NCBI GenBank assembly: GCA_041671545.1
Contig: JBAZBI010000001.1
Span: forward strand, 372,001-436,000
DNA length: 64,000 bases
Origin: UBA1563 sp041671545
GTDB taxonomy: Bacteria; Bacteroidota; Ignavibacteria; Ignavibacteriales; Ignavibacteriaceae
Reading direction: 5' to 3'
The notes beneath the pieces are model-generated. The model did no database searches. It saw only the letters and a program-made list of their open reading frames with translations, and was not told the DNA's origin. The first letter of the stretch is position 1; each line of letters opens with the position of its first letter. The position numbers were made by a program, and so were the translations under genes. This document shows, one piece after another, positions 45,434 to 52,989 of the stretch.

Positions 45434-45820
45434 ATGGAACCAACTTCAAAGAAATTTAAAACAGTCGATGAATATTTCTCTACTTTCCCCAAAAATGTAA
45501 AAAACATTTTGACTGAACTACGAAAAACAATAAAACAAGCAGCTCCTCAAGCTGAAGAACTAATCAGTTATAACATGCCCGCGTTCAAACTGAATGGAAT
45601 ATTGGTTTATTATGCCGCGTACAATAAGCATATCGGTTTTTATCCAACATCATCGGGAATTGAAACATTTAAGAATGAACTTTCAGATTATAAATGGGCG
45701 AAGGGTTCAATTCAATTTCCACTTGATAAACCGCTTCCCACAGAGCTAATAACGAACATAGTAAAATTTAGAGTGATGAGAAATTCGGAAAAAGCAGCTA
45801 CAAAAACGAAAAAGAAATAA
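45434..45820 (+). CDS. DUF1801 (YdhG-like) protein
   Basis: The 128-residue protein has the DUF1801 pattern: TVDEYFSTFPKNVKNILTELRKTIKQAAPQAEELISYNMPAFKLNG followed by VYYAAYNKHIGFYPTSSGIETF and a basic C-terminal tail (KAATKTKKK). The fold is related to frataxin and YjbR. Its function is unknown. It is the last small enzyme-fold gene before the WYL regulator, with about 180 bp between. Confidence 0.87.
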   Translation: MEPTSKKFKTVDEYFSTFPKNVKNILTELRKTIKQAAPQAEELISYNMPAFKLNGILVYYAAYNKHIGFYPTSSGIETFKNELSDYKWAKGSIQFPLDKPLPTELITNIVKFRVMRNSEKAATKTKKK

Positions 45821-46000
45821 CCAAAAACTTTTCTATAAGATTACAAGAAAATCACTTCCCTTCTGTGGTTAGAATACTTGATGATAATTCCGGCTAATTT
45901 CGAACAAATTATCTTTCAGAACTTTGGATAACTTCTAAGAATTATTCAGATTTAAAACCAGTTTTAATTAATTCTTAACCACAATCCGTAAATATTAGCT

Positions 46001-46957
46001 ATGAATCGTTTTAATAGAGTTACTGCAATCTTAATTCAGCTCCAGTCTAAAAAAATAGTAAGAGCAAAGGATATTGCCGATCGTTTCAACGTTAGTATCA
46101 GAACTGTTTACCGCGACATACAAACTTTAGAAGAAGCCGGGGTTCCAATTGCTTCAGACTCCGGTATTGGTTATTCTCTTATTGAGGGTTACCATCTGCC
46201 TCCCGTAATGTTTTCAAAAGAAGAAGTTACGGCATTTTTAACAGCCGAAAAGCTCATAGAAAAGTTTACCGATAATTCGATTGATTCAAATTTCAAATCC
46301 GGTATGATGAAAATACGAGCTATCTTAAGAAATTCAGAAAAAGAACTGCTTGAAAGTATTGAAGAGAATATTGAAATTGTAAGGCAAAAATCATCTTTAG
46401 AAAATTCCGGCAATTCAATTGGAATTCAAATCCTTATTGAGAGTATGTCGGAAAGGAAATCTCTCAATATTCGTTACCATACTTTTTATTCAAATGAAAT
46501 TAAAGATAGAAATATTGAACCAATCGGAATATTTTTTGCCGGAAATCACTGGCACACCATTGCTTTTTGCGAATTAAGACGAGATTACCGCGATTTTAGA
46601 TTAGACAGAATTTTGAGCATTAGTAAGACTAACAATGCATTCAAAAAAAAACATCCTTCAATTAAAAATTATCTGCAAAAAATATCAAAGGAACAAAATC
46701 TGGAAACTGTTATTATTCAGGTTGATAAAAATATTGCTCGTTATTTAAAAGAACAAAAATATTATAACGGGTTTGTTAATGAACAGGAAATGGGAGATAA
46801 GGTTCAAATGACTTTTTTAACCTCATCTCTGAATTATTTTGCTCATTGGTATTTAATGTTTGCGGATAAAGCGGAAATTGTTTCTCCGGTTTCCTTAAAA
46901 ATTATTTTGGAGGAGATATTAATTAAAATTAATAGCAGAAATATTTTAAATTCATAA
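46001..46957 (+). CDS. YafY-like HTH/WYL-domain transcriptional regulator
   Basis: The 318-residue protein has an N-terminal winged helix (AKDIADRFNVSIRTVYRDIQTL near 22-42), a linker with YSLIEGYHLPPVMFSKEEVTAFL, and a WYL domain (NIEPIGIFFAGNHWHTIAFCELRRDYRDFRLDRI). WYL domains bind nucleic acids or small ligands and regulate stress and defence genes in various bacteria. It lies in its own transcription unit after an AT-rich gap and 80 bp before DinB, so it may control that gene or the array (inference). Confidence 0.92.
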   Translation: MNRFNRVTAILIQLQSKKIVRAKDIADRFNVSIRTVYRDIQTLEEAGVPIASDSGIGYSLIEGYHLPPVMFSKEEVTAFLTAEKLIEKFTDNSIDSNFKSGMMKIRAILRNSEKELLESIEENIEIVRQKSSLENSGNSIGIQILIESMSERKSLNIRYHTFYSNEIKDRNIEPIGIFFAGNHWHTIAFCELRRDYRDFRLDRILSISKTNNAFKKKHPSIKNYLQKISKEQNLETVIIQVDKNIARYLKEQKYYNGFVNEQEMGDKVQMTFLTSSLNYFAHWYLMFADKAEIVSPVSLKIILEEILIKINSRNILNS

Positions 46958-47037
46958 AACTTACTGACATACCGTTGTCAATCCGGAAAGCTATTTTTGT
47001 CTTGTAGTTTTTTTTACAAAATTTAAGAGGAAACAAT

Positions 47038-47535
47038 ATGTCTTTAATCAAAACTTTCTTGAACGAATTAGAGCAAGAAGCCGTATCTACCAGAAAAATG
47101 TTGGAAGTTGTACCAAATAACAAGTATGATTGGCAACCGCATCCCAAAAGTATGACAATCAGAGCATTAACCACTCACATCGCAGAAATTCCCGGCTGGA
47201 TTGAACATGGTATTACAAATGATGGATTGGATTTTGCCTCTACGCCTTATAATCCAAAAGTTATCAATAATACAAAAGAATTATTGGAAGTATTCGAGGA
47301 ATCTTTTGCTAAAGGTAAATCTCAGTTAGTTGAGGAGAATGAAAGAAAACTGGATGGCAGATGGGTTATGAGAAATGGTGATACTGTACTCATGGATCTT
47401 TCAAAAGCTGAAGTTATCAGACATTCTCTGTGCCAGTTGATTCACCACAGAGCGCAGTTAGGTGTTTTTCTCCGTTTACTGGATATTCCGATTCCGGGAT
47501 GTTATGGATCTAGCGCTGATGAAATGAATCATTAA
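47038..47535 (+). CDS. DinB-family protein
   Basis: The 165-residue four-helix protein shows DinB-like features: an N-terminal helix with LEQEAVSTRKMLEVVPNNKYDWQPHPKSM, a metal-binding His in LTTHIAEIPGWI, and the C-terminal pair in VIRHSLCQLIHHRAQLGVFLRLL. Family members include thiol S-transferases (BST-like) and many uncharacterised metalloproteins. GAGGAA precedes the ATG. A strong hairpin terminator follows, closing the plus-strand gene run. Confidence 0.88.
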   Translation: MSLIKTFLNELEQEAVSTRKMLEVVPNNKYDWQPHPKSMTIRALTTHIAEIPGWIEHGITNDGLDFASTPYNPKVINNTKELLEVFEESFAKGKSQLVEENERKLDGRWVMRNGDTVLMDLSKAEVIRHSLCQLIHHRAQLGVFLRLLDIPIPGCYGSSADEMNH

Positions 47536-47582
47536 TTGACTCCAAGGATCATAATTTTATATTATCGGTGATAATCAAAAAT

Positions 47583-47620
47583 AAAAAGCTGAATGAATAA
47601 AAATCATTCAGCTTTTTATT
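47583..47620 (+). terminator. Rho-independent terminator after the DinB gene
   Basis: AAAAAGCTGAATGA pairs with TCATTCAGCTTTTT around a short AT loop, and the T-rich tail follows. It ends the plus-strand array. A decayed gene fragment begins just beyond it. Confidence 0.88.
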
Positions 47621-47627
47621 TAGATAA

Positions 47628-47837
47628 CGTGAGAATGTGTGTTTATATTTGGTAGTGGATGGGCATGTAGTCGAAATTTGGAAACGGACTTTAAAAAACA
47701 ATAAAGTTATTCTTGAAGTAGAAACTTTTCTTCCACCATAAAATAATATTAAGAAGCACATCGAAATTTCTGCGGAAACTTTCGAAAAATTCTTGAATAA
47801 AGATTTTGAAATAATTTATCGGGGAAAAAATAATTAG
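47628..47837 (+). pseudogene. Remnant of a winged-helix DNA glycosylase-like gene (AlkZ/YcaQ type)
   Basis: Reading in one frame from 47628 gives LVVDGHVVEIWKRTLKNNKV and then EVETFLPP, followed by an in-frame TAA (47739-47741). The frame continues with IEISAETFEKFLNKDFEIIY up to a TAG at 47835-47837. From memory, this matches the C-terminal end of HTH_42/AlkZ-type proteins (VDGrVvGtWkRt, then a helix with KFLGL). Only the last 70 or so codons remain and no start is present, so the gene is broken. It lies directly after a terminator, as expected of a decayed or partly deleted gene. Confidence 0.6.
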
Positions 47838-47962
47838 ACTTTATAAATTGAGTGAGAGATGAACTAATCAGTCGGTTCCCTGGACGAAATATTAAAATAC
47901 TTCAGTCGATTCTTACTAATTATAATTTTGGGGACATTTTGATACATAACATTCAACCAGGA

Positions 47963-49042
47963 TTAGAGAAGAAGGAGGATAATCATTCCGACAACTAGAA
48001 ATAGAACTTTGCCCCACAAAAATATTCGGTCTATTTTTTTTACTTTTACCACAGTTTGTGGGTCTTCAACAACAACAATTCCTGCTGTGTAAATTGTTTC
48101 CATTATTGCCGCAATAATAAGGATATAAGCGATCACATAAATTTTATCAATCAACACTAAATAACTTACGGCGGGAAGAGCATCCGAATATGCCTGCTGC
48201 AAAAACACGATGGTTAGCAGTGCGGTGATCGGAAGAAAAATTCTTGAATCAACACGTAGTGGATCGAGTAATAATGCCCCAAAACTTGCAAACAATACTA
48301 CTAATAGTGGGAATAAGAGTTTCCAAATAAAATAGTTTATCGGTCTAGTAACCCTAAGTTCAAACCGTATAGCCGAATAGCTTGAAGTTTTTTCATTTAG
48401 TTTATAATCACCAAAATTGGTTTTGTATTGATGATACAAATTTGAGATTAAATAATCTTTGAATTCCCAACCCGGTATAGCAAGATCGTCGGTATAACCA
48501 GATTCAACAGTATCAGCTATATAAACAACTTCATTAATATCGTGTAAAGAATTTTCCAACACTACACCTAATCGTTGTTCATCAAGCGGATATCTCTCAA
48601 ATTCAAAATTTTCTCGGAACCTTCCCTCAATACGAACCACTTGATAAAAGCTACTGTCAGGCAATAGCATCGGAGTTTCATAAGTGTTTACTTTTGTCAT
48701 TCCCCAGTCTTCAACACCATTCATAAACTCAATTTTTTCGGTTGGATCGATGCTTCCCTTCCATTTAAACCAGACATAAAAATCCATGTAGTACGTATTA
48801 CTTTCAGGATTTACCTCGTAGATATTCTGCGTATAAAATCCGACTTTAACTTGTTGTGCAGTCGGAGGAATTTTCTTCAATTCATGATAAACTTTTACAT
48901 CAGTAGCTAAAGTTTGTTTTAAGGGGAGTGCCAATGAATTTGTTGCAGAAAGTTGGAAGAGCACCAGAAATGTGATAGCAAAGTGAATTCGTCCAAGAAA
49001 TATCTTTCGGATTAATTCTTTATATGTTGACTTACGTTTCAT
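47963..49042 (-). CDS. Prokaryotic pentameric ligand-gated ion channel-like protein
   Basis: The 359-residue protein has a signal peptide (residues 1 to about 39), a beta-sandwich ligand domain and four helices: TM1 at about 234-258, TM2 264-284, TM3 292-322 and TM4 338-359. The family markers are VWFKWKG near 90-96, the pro-loop FERYPLDEQ at 148-156, and RPINYFIWKLLFPLLVV at the start of TM1. The Cys pair of animal Cys-loop receptors is absent, as in GLIC and ELIC. The pore helix would be TM2 (SRIFLPITALLTIVFLQQAY). The ligand and ion selectivity are unknown. It follows a methyltransferase gene on the same strand. Confidence 0.85.
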   Translation of the reverse strand: MKRKSTYKELIRKIFLGRIHFAITFLVLFQLSATNSLALPLKQTLATDVKVYHELKKIPPTAQQVKVGFYTQNIYEVNPESNTYYMDFYVWFKWKGSIDPTEKIEFMNGVEDWGMTKVNTYETPMLLPDSSFYQVVRIEGRFRENFEFERYPLDEQRLGVVLENSLHDINEVVYIADTVESGYTDDLAIPGWEFKDYLISNLYHQYKTNFGDYKLNEKTSSYSAIRFELRVTRPINYFIWKLLFPLLVVLFASFGALLLDPLRVDSRIFLPITALLTIVFLQQAYSDALPAVSYLVLIDKIYVIAYILIIAAIMETIYTAGIVVVEDPQTVVKVKKIDRIFLWGKVLFLVVGMIILLLL

Positions 49043-49197
49043 TCTTCAAACACTCGCTTCAATTTTGGGATAATACTTCTTCTTAATAATCCAATCCGTT
49101 GAGATGGTAACATTACAGTTTCAGTTTAAAGTTCCTTGGAGTAAGGAAATTAATTTGATGAAATCTTTCTGCAAAAAGGATTTGATAACCGATAAAT

Positions 49198-49926
49198 TTA
49201 AATTTGTAAAGGTGAAACAGTTTGGTTATACAAAGACAGCTTCTGGAAAATTATCACACGATTTTTTGCGGTTTCGTATTCGCGGTGCACTATGAAATTT
49301 AAAGATTCAATCTGAGCACGGAGATCTTCGTACTTAAAGTTACTTTTTTTATGGTCATTAAATAAAACTACCTTCGTTAACTTTAGCAGAAAATTAACAA
49401 AGCTTTTTCCCTCTTCTCGTATTGCAGGGCTTCTTTCCCTTTCCTGTTTAGTAACCACAACTAATAATCCATCTTCTTTTAGAACTCTTACGATTTCTTC
49501 GGTTAAAAATGGAATATCGACAACCGCTTTAAAGATATGTGCAGTTAGTACAATGTCGAACTGAGAGTTGTTGAAACTTAATCCGCAATTAAAGTCTGCC
49601 ACCTCGAATTTAATATTTTTTGATCCTGATGCGATCGCTTTTTGCCTGGCTTTGCGAATCATTTTTTCAGCATAATCCAGCCCGGAAACAGAAAAATGTT
49701 TTTTAGAGAATGCTGTTGAATAACTCCCGGTTGCACAACCGAGATCGAGAAGAGAGGGATTTTCTCGATTTTTATTTGAGTTAACAATTTCTACAATCTG
49801 CTCAATTTCTTCGGCATATCCGGAATCGGTAAGAAATTCATCCCAGTTCAAACTATAAAAATTCCAATAGAGTTTCCTTAGTGAGTAGAGCAATCGAGTT
49901 CCAATCTGTTTAGGAATTAAGTTCAT
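49198..49926 (-). CDS. Class I SAM-dependent methyltransferase
   Basis: The 242-residue protein has Rossmann motif I in LLDLGCATGSYSTAFSKK, the acidic post-I residue in VSGLDYAEKMIRKAR, and motifs in FEVADFNCGL, FDIVLTAHIF and VLKEDGLLVVVTKQ. These bind S-adenosylmethionine. The C-terminal region has no clear substrate domain; the size and pattern fit lipid/quinone or small-molecule methyltransferases. It lies upstream of the channel gene, with a gap of about 155 bp, so they may or may not be co-transcribed. Confidence 0.88.
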   Translation of the reverse strand: MNLIPKQIGTRLLYSLRKLYWNFYSLNWDEFLTDSGYAEEIEQIVEIVNSNKNRENPSLLDLGCATGSYSTAFSKKHFSVSGLDYAEKMIRKARQKAIASGSKNIKFEVADFNCGLSFNNSQFDIVLTAHIFKAVVDIPFLTEEIVRVLKEDGLLVVVTKQERERSPAIREEGKSFVNFLLKLTKVVLFNDHKKSNFKYEDLRAQIESLNFIVHREYETAKNRVIIFQKLSLYNQTVSPLQI

Positions 49927-50033
49927 GGAAATTAAAACCAGTTTTAAGTTGAGGTCTTGTTAATCAAATTTTAAAGTAGATTTCAAACAAATTTAGCATT
50001 AATTATTGGGTTTTTGAGGAAAGGGGAATAAAA

Positions 50034-50066
50034 AAAGCCTCAAATAGTTAATATTTGAAGCTTTTT
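50034..50066 (-). terminator. Terminator downstream of the tRNA
   Basis: Read on the minus strand, AAGCTTCAAATA pairs with TATTTGAGGCTT (one G-U pair), followed by a T run. It lies directly after the tRNA 3' end and should stop its transcript. Confidence 0.8.
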
Positions 50067-50070
50067 CAAG

Positions 50071-50144
50071 TGGGCTCAGAAGGACTTGAACCTCCGACCC
50101 GCTGATTATGAGTCAGCTGCTCTAACCAACTGAGCTATGAGCCC
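50071..50144 (-). tRNA. tRNA with CAU anticodon (Met, or Ile2 if lysidine-modified)
   Basis: The 74-nt cloverleaf reads on the minus strand. The acceptor stem pairs GGGCTCA with TGAGCCC, and the anticodon stem pairs GCTGA with TCAGC around the loop CTCATAA. The T arm contains GGTTCAAGTCC. The anticodon CAU is at 50110-50108. The CCA end is not encoded. Elongator tRNA-Met is more likely, but tRNA-Ile2 has the same anticodon and cannot be excluded. Initiator tRNA is unlikely because the first pair is G-C. Confidence 0.93.
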
Positions 50145-50462
50145 ATCTTATGCTCAGAATTAAGTGTCCAAAATTAATCTATTTCTTCCGTTTTAGCAAA
50201 ACTTTCTAAAAAATCTTTCCGCTTTCTCAATACCTGGAAACAAATTATCAAAGTTAAAAATTGTTGACCATCCACTAAAAAATTCCTTCCAAATCACTTG
50301 AATTATTAACTTACCTGGAGGATAAAACTGGAATAATTATTGATTGTCAACTGCCAATAATTAGTTTTGTTAAAATTAGGGCTGCAAAAAATTTTTGCTA
50401 CGCTGTAAGAGAATAAATAAAAATATTTGTTTAATTTACGTCACCACAAAATAGGATTCTGT
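50145..50462 (+). other. Intergenic region upstream of the cytochrome operon
   Basis: No gene is evident. The stretch is AT-rich and should contain the tRNA promoter (minus strand) and the promoter of the plus-strand porin-cytochrome operon. A TTTG motif near 50366 is Bacteroidota-promoter-like, but I cannot assign a start site. AGGA lies about 8 bp before the porin start at 50463. Confidence 0.45.
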
Positions 50463-51743
50463 ATGAAAAAATGTCTTTACACTTTCCTTTTGATTCTGCT
50501 TATTCCGGCATTTTCTCCGGCACAAAATATTAATGGTAGAATCTCCTCTATGTTTTATAGCTTCCAGCGATATGACAGTCCCGGAAGTTCAGCAAAATAT
50601 TTAAGAAACTATGATATGGTTTCTCTCAATGTAAATAAAAACAACTATTCTCTCCGCACCCTTTTTAACTATGAAACCGATTTTTTCGTTCCTCAAACTA
50701 CCGATCCGAGAGTGAGATTTTATAATCTTTACGTTGAAGGAAGAAATCTGTTCGATGTTGCTACTCTAAAACTAGGAAGACAACCAATCATCAATTCTAT
50801 TTCCGGTGGAGTGTTTGACGGCGCTACCGTAAAAGTGAATTATTGGGATATGCAGTTTACCGGTTATTATGGAGCAAATGTTCCTGCTTATCAAAAACTT
50901 GAATTAATAAATGACTGGTCAAATAATGATATTTATGGAGCAAAGGTTACCTCTTCAAAACTATCAAACTTTTTCTTTGGATTAAGCTATCTCCATAAAA
51001 ACTATAAACCAAAAGATTATTCTGCGCTCAGACTCGACTCACTGTTTAATCCTTACACGGCAACAATTAAACGTGATGCAAGCACTTACGATTTTGTTTC
51101 TGCCGAGCTAAGCTTTGATAATCAAAACGGATTATCTTTGGACACCCGTTACAATTTTGATTTAAACTACGTTAAAACTTCTCTATTCGAATTAGAAGGA
51201 AGATATAACACAAACGAAAAATTAGGTCTTCTTTTCTACTATAATTACCGCGAACCATTGTTAAAGTATAACACTGTCCTTTCTGTTTTTGATGGACAAA
51301 ACTCGCAGGAATTTGAAGTTGGAGCAGATTACAAAATATGTCCAAACTTAACACTTCTTGCCAAGATCGGTGATGTTATCTATAAAGATGAATCTTCCCA
51401 ACGCATCTCCGTTGGATGCAATACAACTTACGGCTCAATCTTTTACAGAAAAAATTTAGGATACGCAGGCGAATTGGACGCCGTATCTCTTTCAACAGGT
51501 TATTCTTTTATGGAAGGATTTTTAACTCCTTCAATTGGTGCTGCTTATTCTCATTACAAATTAAATCCGGATGATCAGACGCATAACCTAATATCATTAT
51601 TGGCTAACCTCAATGTTCGTCCGTTGAGAACTCTCTCTTGCGATGTTCAAGGACAATTTTTAAATAATCCTTTATACAAACATGATCTGAGATTGATGTT
51701 CAAAATTAACTATTGGTTTAACTCTAATTTAAACGTGATGTAA
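50463..51743 (+). CDS. Outer-membrane beta-barrel porin of a porin-cytochrome complex
   Basis: The 426-residue protein has a signal peptide (MKKCLYTFLLILLIPAF ... SPAQ) followed by alternating beta-strand patterns to the end (for example VATLKLGRQPIINSISGG, MQFTGYYGAN, LRLMFKINYWFNSNL). It contains no haem motif. It is directly followed, one base on, by a 14-haem cytochrome and then by a 25-haem lipoprotein. This order, barrel then multihaem cytochromes, is that of known trans-outer-membrane electron conduits such as Geobacter OmbB-OmaB-OmcB. I therefore infer that it sheathes the electron path. The ATG at 50463 is preferred over an earlier in-frame start at 50427. Confidence 0.8.
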   Translation: MKKCLYTFLLILLIPAFSPAQNINGRISSMFYSFQRYDSPGSSAKYLRNYDMVSLNVNKNNYSLRTLFNYETDFFVPQTTDPRVRFYNLYVEGRNLFDVATLKLGRQPIINSISGGVFDGATVKVNYWDMQFTGYYGANVPAYQKLELINDWSNNDIYGAKVTSSKLSNFFFGLSYLHKNYKPKDYSALRLDSLFNPYTATIKRDASTYDFVSAELSFDNQNGLSLDTRYNFDLNYVKTSLFELEGRYNTNEKLGLLFYYNYREPLLKYNTVLSVFDGQNSQEFEVGADYKICPNLTLLAKIGDVIYKDESSQRISVGCNTTYGSIFYRKNLGYAGELDAVSLSTGYSFMEGFLTPSIGAAYSHYKLNPDDQTHNLISLLANLNVRPLRTLSCDVQGQFLNNPLYKHDLRLMFKINYWFNSNLNVM

Positions 51744-51744
51744 T

Positions 51745-52959
51745 ATGAAAATAAAACATTTTTATACCCTGCTTTTTCTAACAGTAACTGCTGTAATAGC
51801 ATTTGCTGCATTTTCGGTTCAGCGAATACAAAACGATGGTGAGACTGAAAATAATAAATCACGTATCAAATTTTCTCATCAATTTCATTCTGAAATAACA
51901 GATTGCAAGGGATGCCATACCAAAACAGGCGATGCAAAAACAATGAAGGATCAGCTTCTTCCTAAGATGGAAGATTGCGCAACCTGCCACGATGTTGAAA
52001 ATACAGACGAATGTAACAAATGCCACTATGACTCTGTTCAAGAACCATTGATTCAAAAAAAATCAGCGATCATTTTTAACCATAGTTTCCACGTAGGTAA
52101 AAATGTTGAATGTACATACTGCCACAAAGGAATGGATAAAGTTGATTACGCCTATGAATCCGCCGGAAGTGTACCTTCAATGGAAACTTGTGCAACGTGT
52201 CATGGAGAAAAGAAAACCGCATCATTAGCATGCGAAGCTTGCCATATTTCAACCGCAAATCTTTTACCGAAATCGCATAACGTAGTTGATTTCAAAAAAA
52301 GCCATAAGTTCTTAGCTGAAAAACCAAACGCAAATTGTGTAATGTGTCATGATAATAATTCATGCGAAGAATGCCATACCGGAACAACAATGTTAACAGA
52401 AACCGGAACCTGGACAAACTTTTATGCTCCTTACAAACCTCACACATTTGTTGACGGAACAAAGCAGCAACAAATTACAAGAGTGCACGATCTTAATTTT
52501 CAATTCACACATGGAATAGAAGCAAAAGGAAAAGAAACAAATTGTCAAACTTGCCATCAAGTAGAAACTTTTTGCGTAAGCTGCCATGAAAATAAAGCTG
52601 GCGATCTCTATTATTTAGGCATTGCACCCACCAACCACAAAAGTCCAAACTTCACAACGTTCGGTATAGGTTCTGGTGGTGGAGAGCACGCAACTTTAGC
52701 AAGAAGAGACATTGAAAGATGCGCTTCGTGTCATGAATCTGATGGAGCCGATCCGGTTTGTATTACCTGCCATGTTGATAATCTTCCGGGCAAAGGGAAC
52801 AATCTTAAAACGCATCCGGCTGGATTTATGAAAAATGAGCATGGTTCATGGCATGACTCTGACGGAGCTGTCTGCTATACATGTCATATCGGAGCTTCGG
52901 CAAACGGAATTGCTGGTGTCGGGTTCTGCGGTTATTGTCATGGAAGTCAAGCAAACTAA
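51745..52959 (+). CDS. 14-haem c-type cytochrome
   Basis: The 404-residue exported protein has an N-terminal hydrophobic signal segment (HFYTLLFLTVTAVIAF) and 14 CXXCH motifs, of which CKGCH is the first and CGYCH the last. The early ones lie in FSHQFHSEITDCKGCH and FNHSFHVGKNVECTYCH, the c7/cytochrome c3-like FxHxxH pattern where extra His ligate neighbouring haems. The location is periplasmic (or anchored there), and it probably hands electrons to the barrel. It starts one base after the porin stop and is followed by the 25-haem lipoprotein. Maturation needs the cytochrome c maturation system, which is not in this window. Confidence 0.9.
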   Translation: MKIKHFYTLLFLTVTAVIAFAAFSVQRIQNDGETENNKSRIKFSHQFHSEITDCKGCHTKTGDAKTMKDQLLPKMEDCATCHDVENTDECNKCHYDSVQEPLIQKKSAIIFNHSFHVGKNVECTYCHKGMDKVDYAYESAGSVPSMETCATCHGEKKTASLACEACHISTANLLPKSHNVVDFKKSHKFLAEKPNANCVMCHDNNSCEECHTGTTMLTETGTWTNFYAPYKPHTFVDGTKQQQITRVHDLNFQFTHGIEAKGKETNCQTCHQVETFCVSCHENKAGDLYYLGIAPTNHKSPNFTTFGIGSGGGEHATLARRDIERCASCHESDGADPVCITCHVDNLPGKGNNLKTHPAGFMKNEHGSWHDSDGAVCYTCHIGASANGIAGVGFCGYCHGSQAN

Positions 52960-52989
52960 GTTGATTAACTTAAAACTTTGGAAATGATT

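Noticed and set aside
49104..49295. A 63-codon plus-strand open frame
   Set aside because: It overlaps the end of the methyltransferase gene, has no recognisable protein pattern and no neighbour in its direction.
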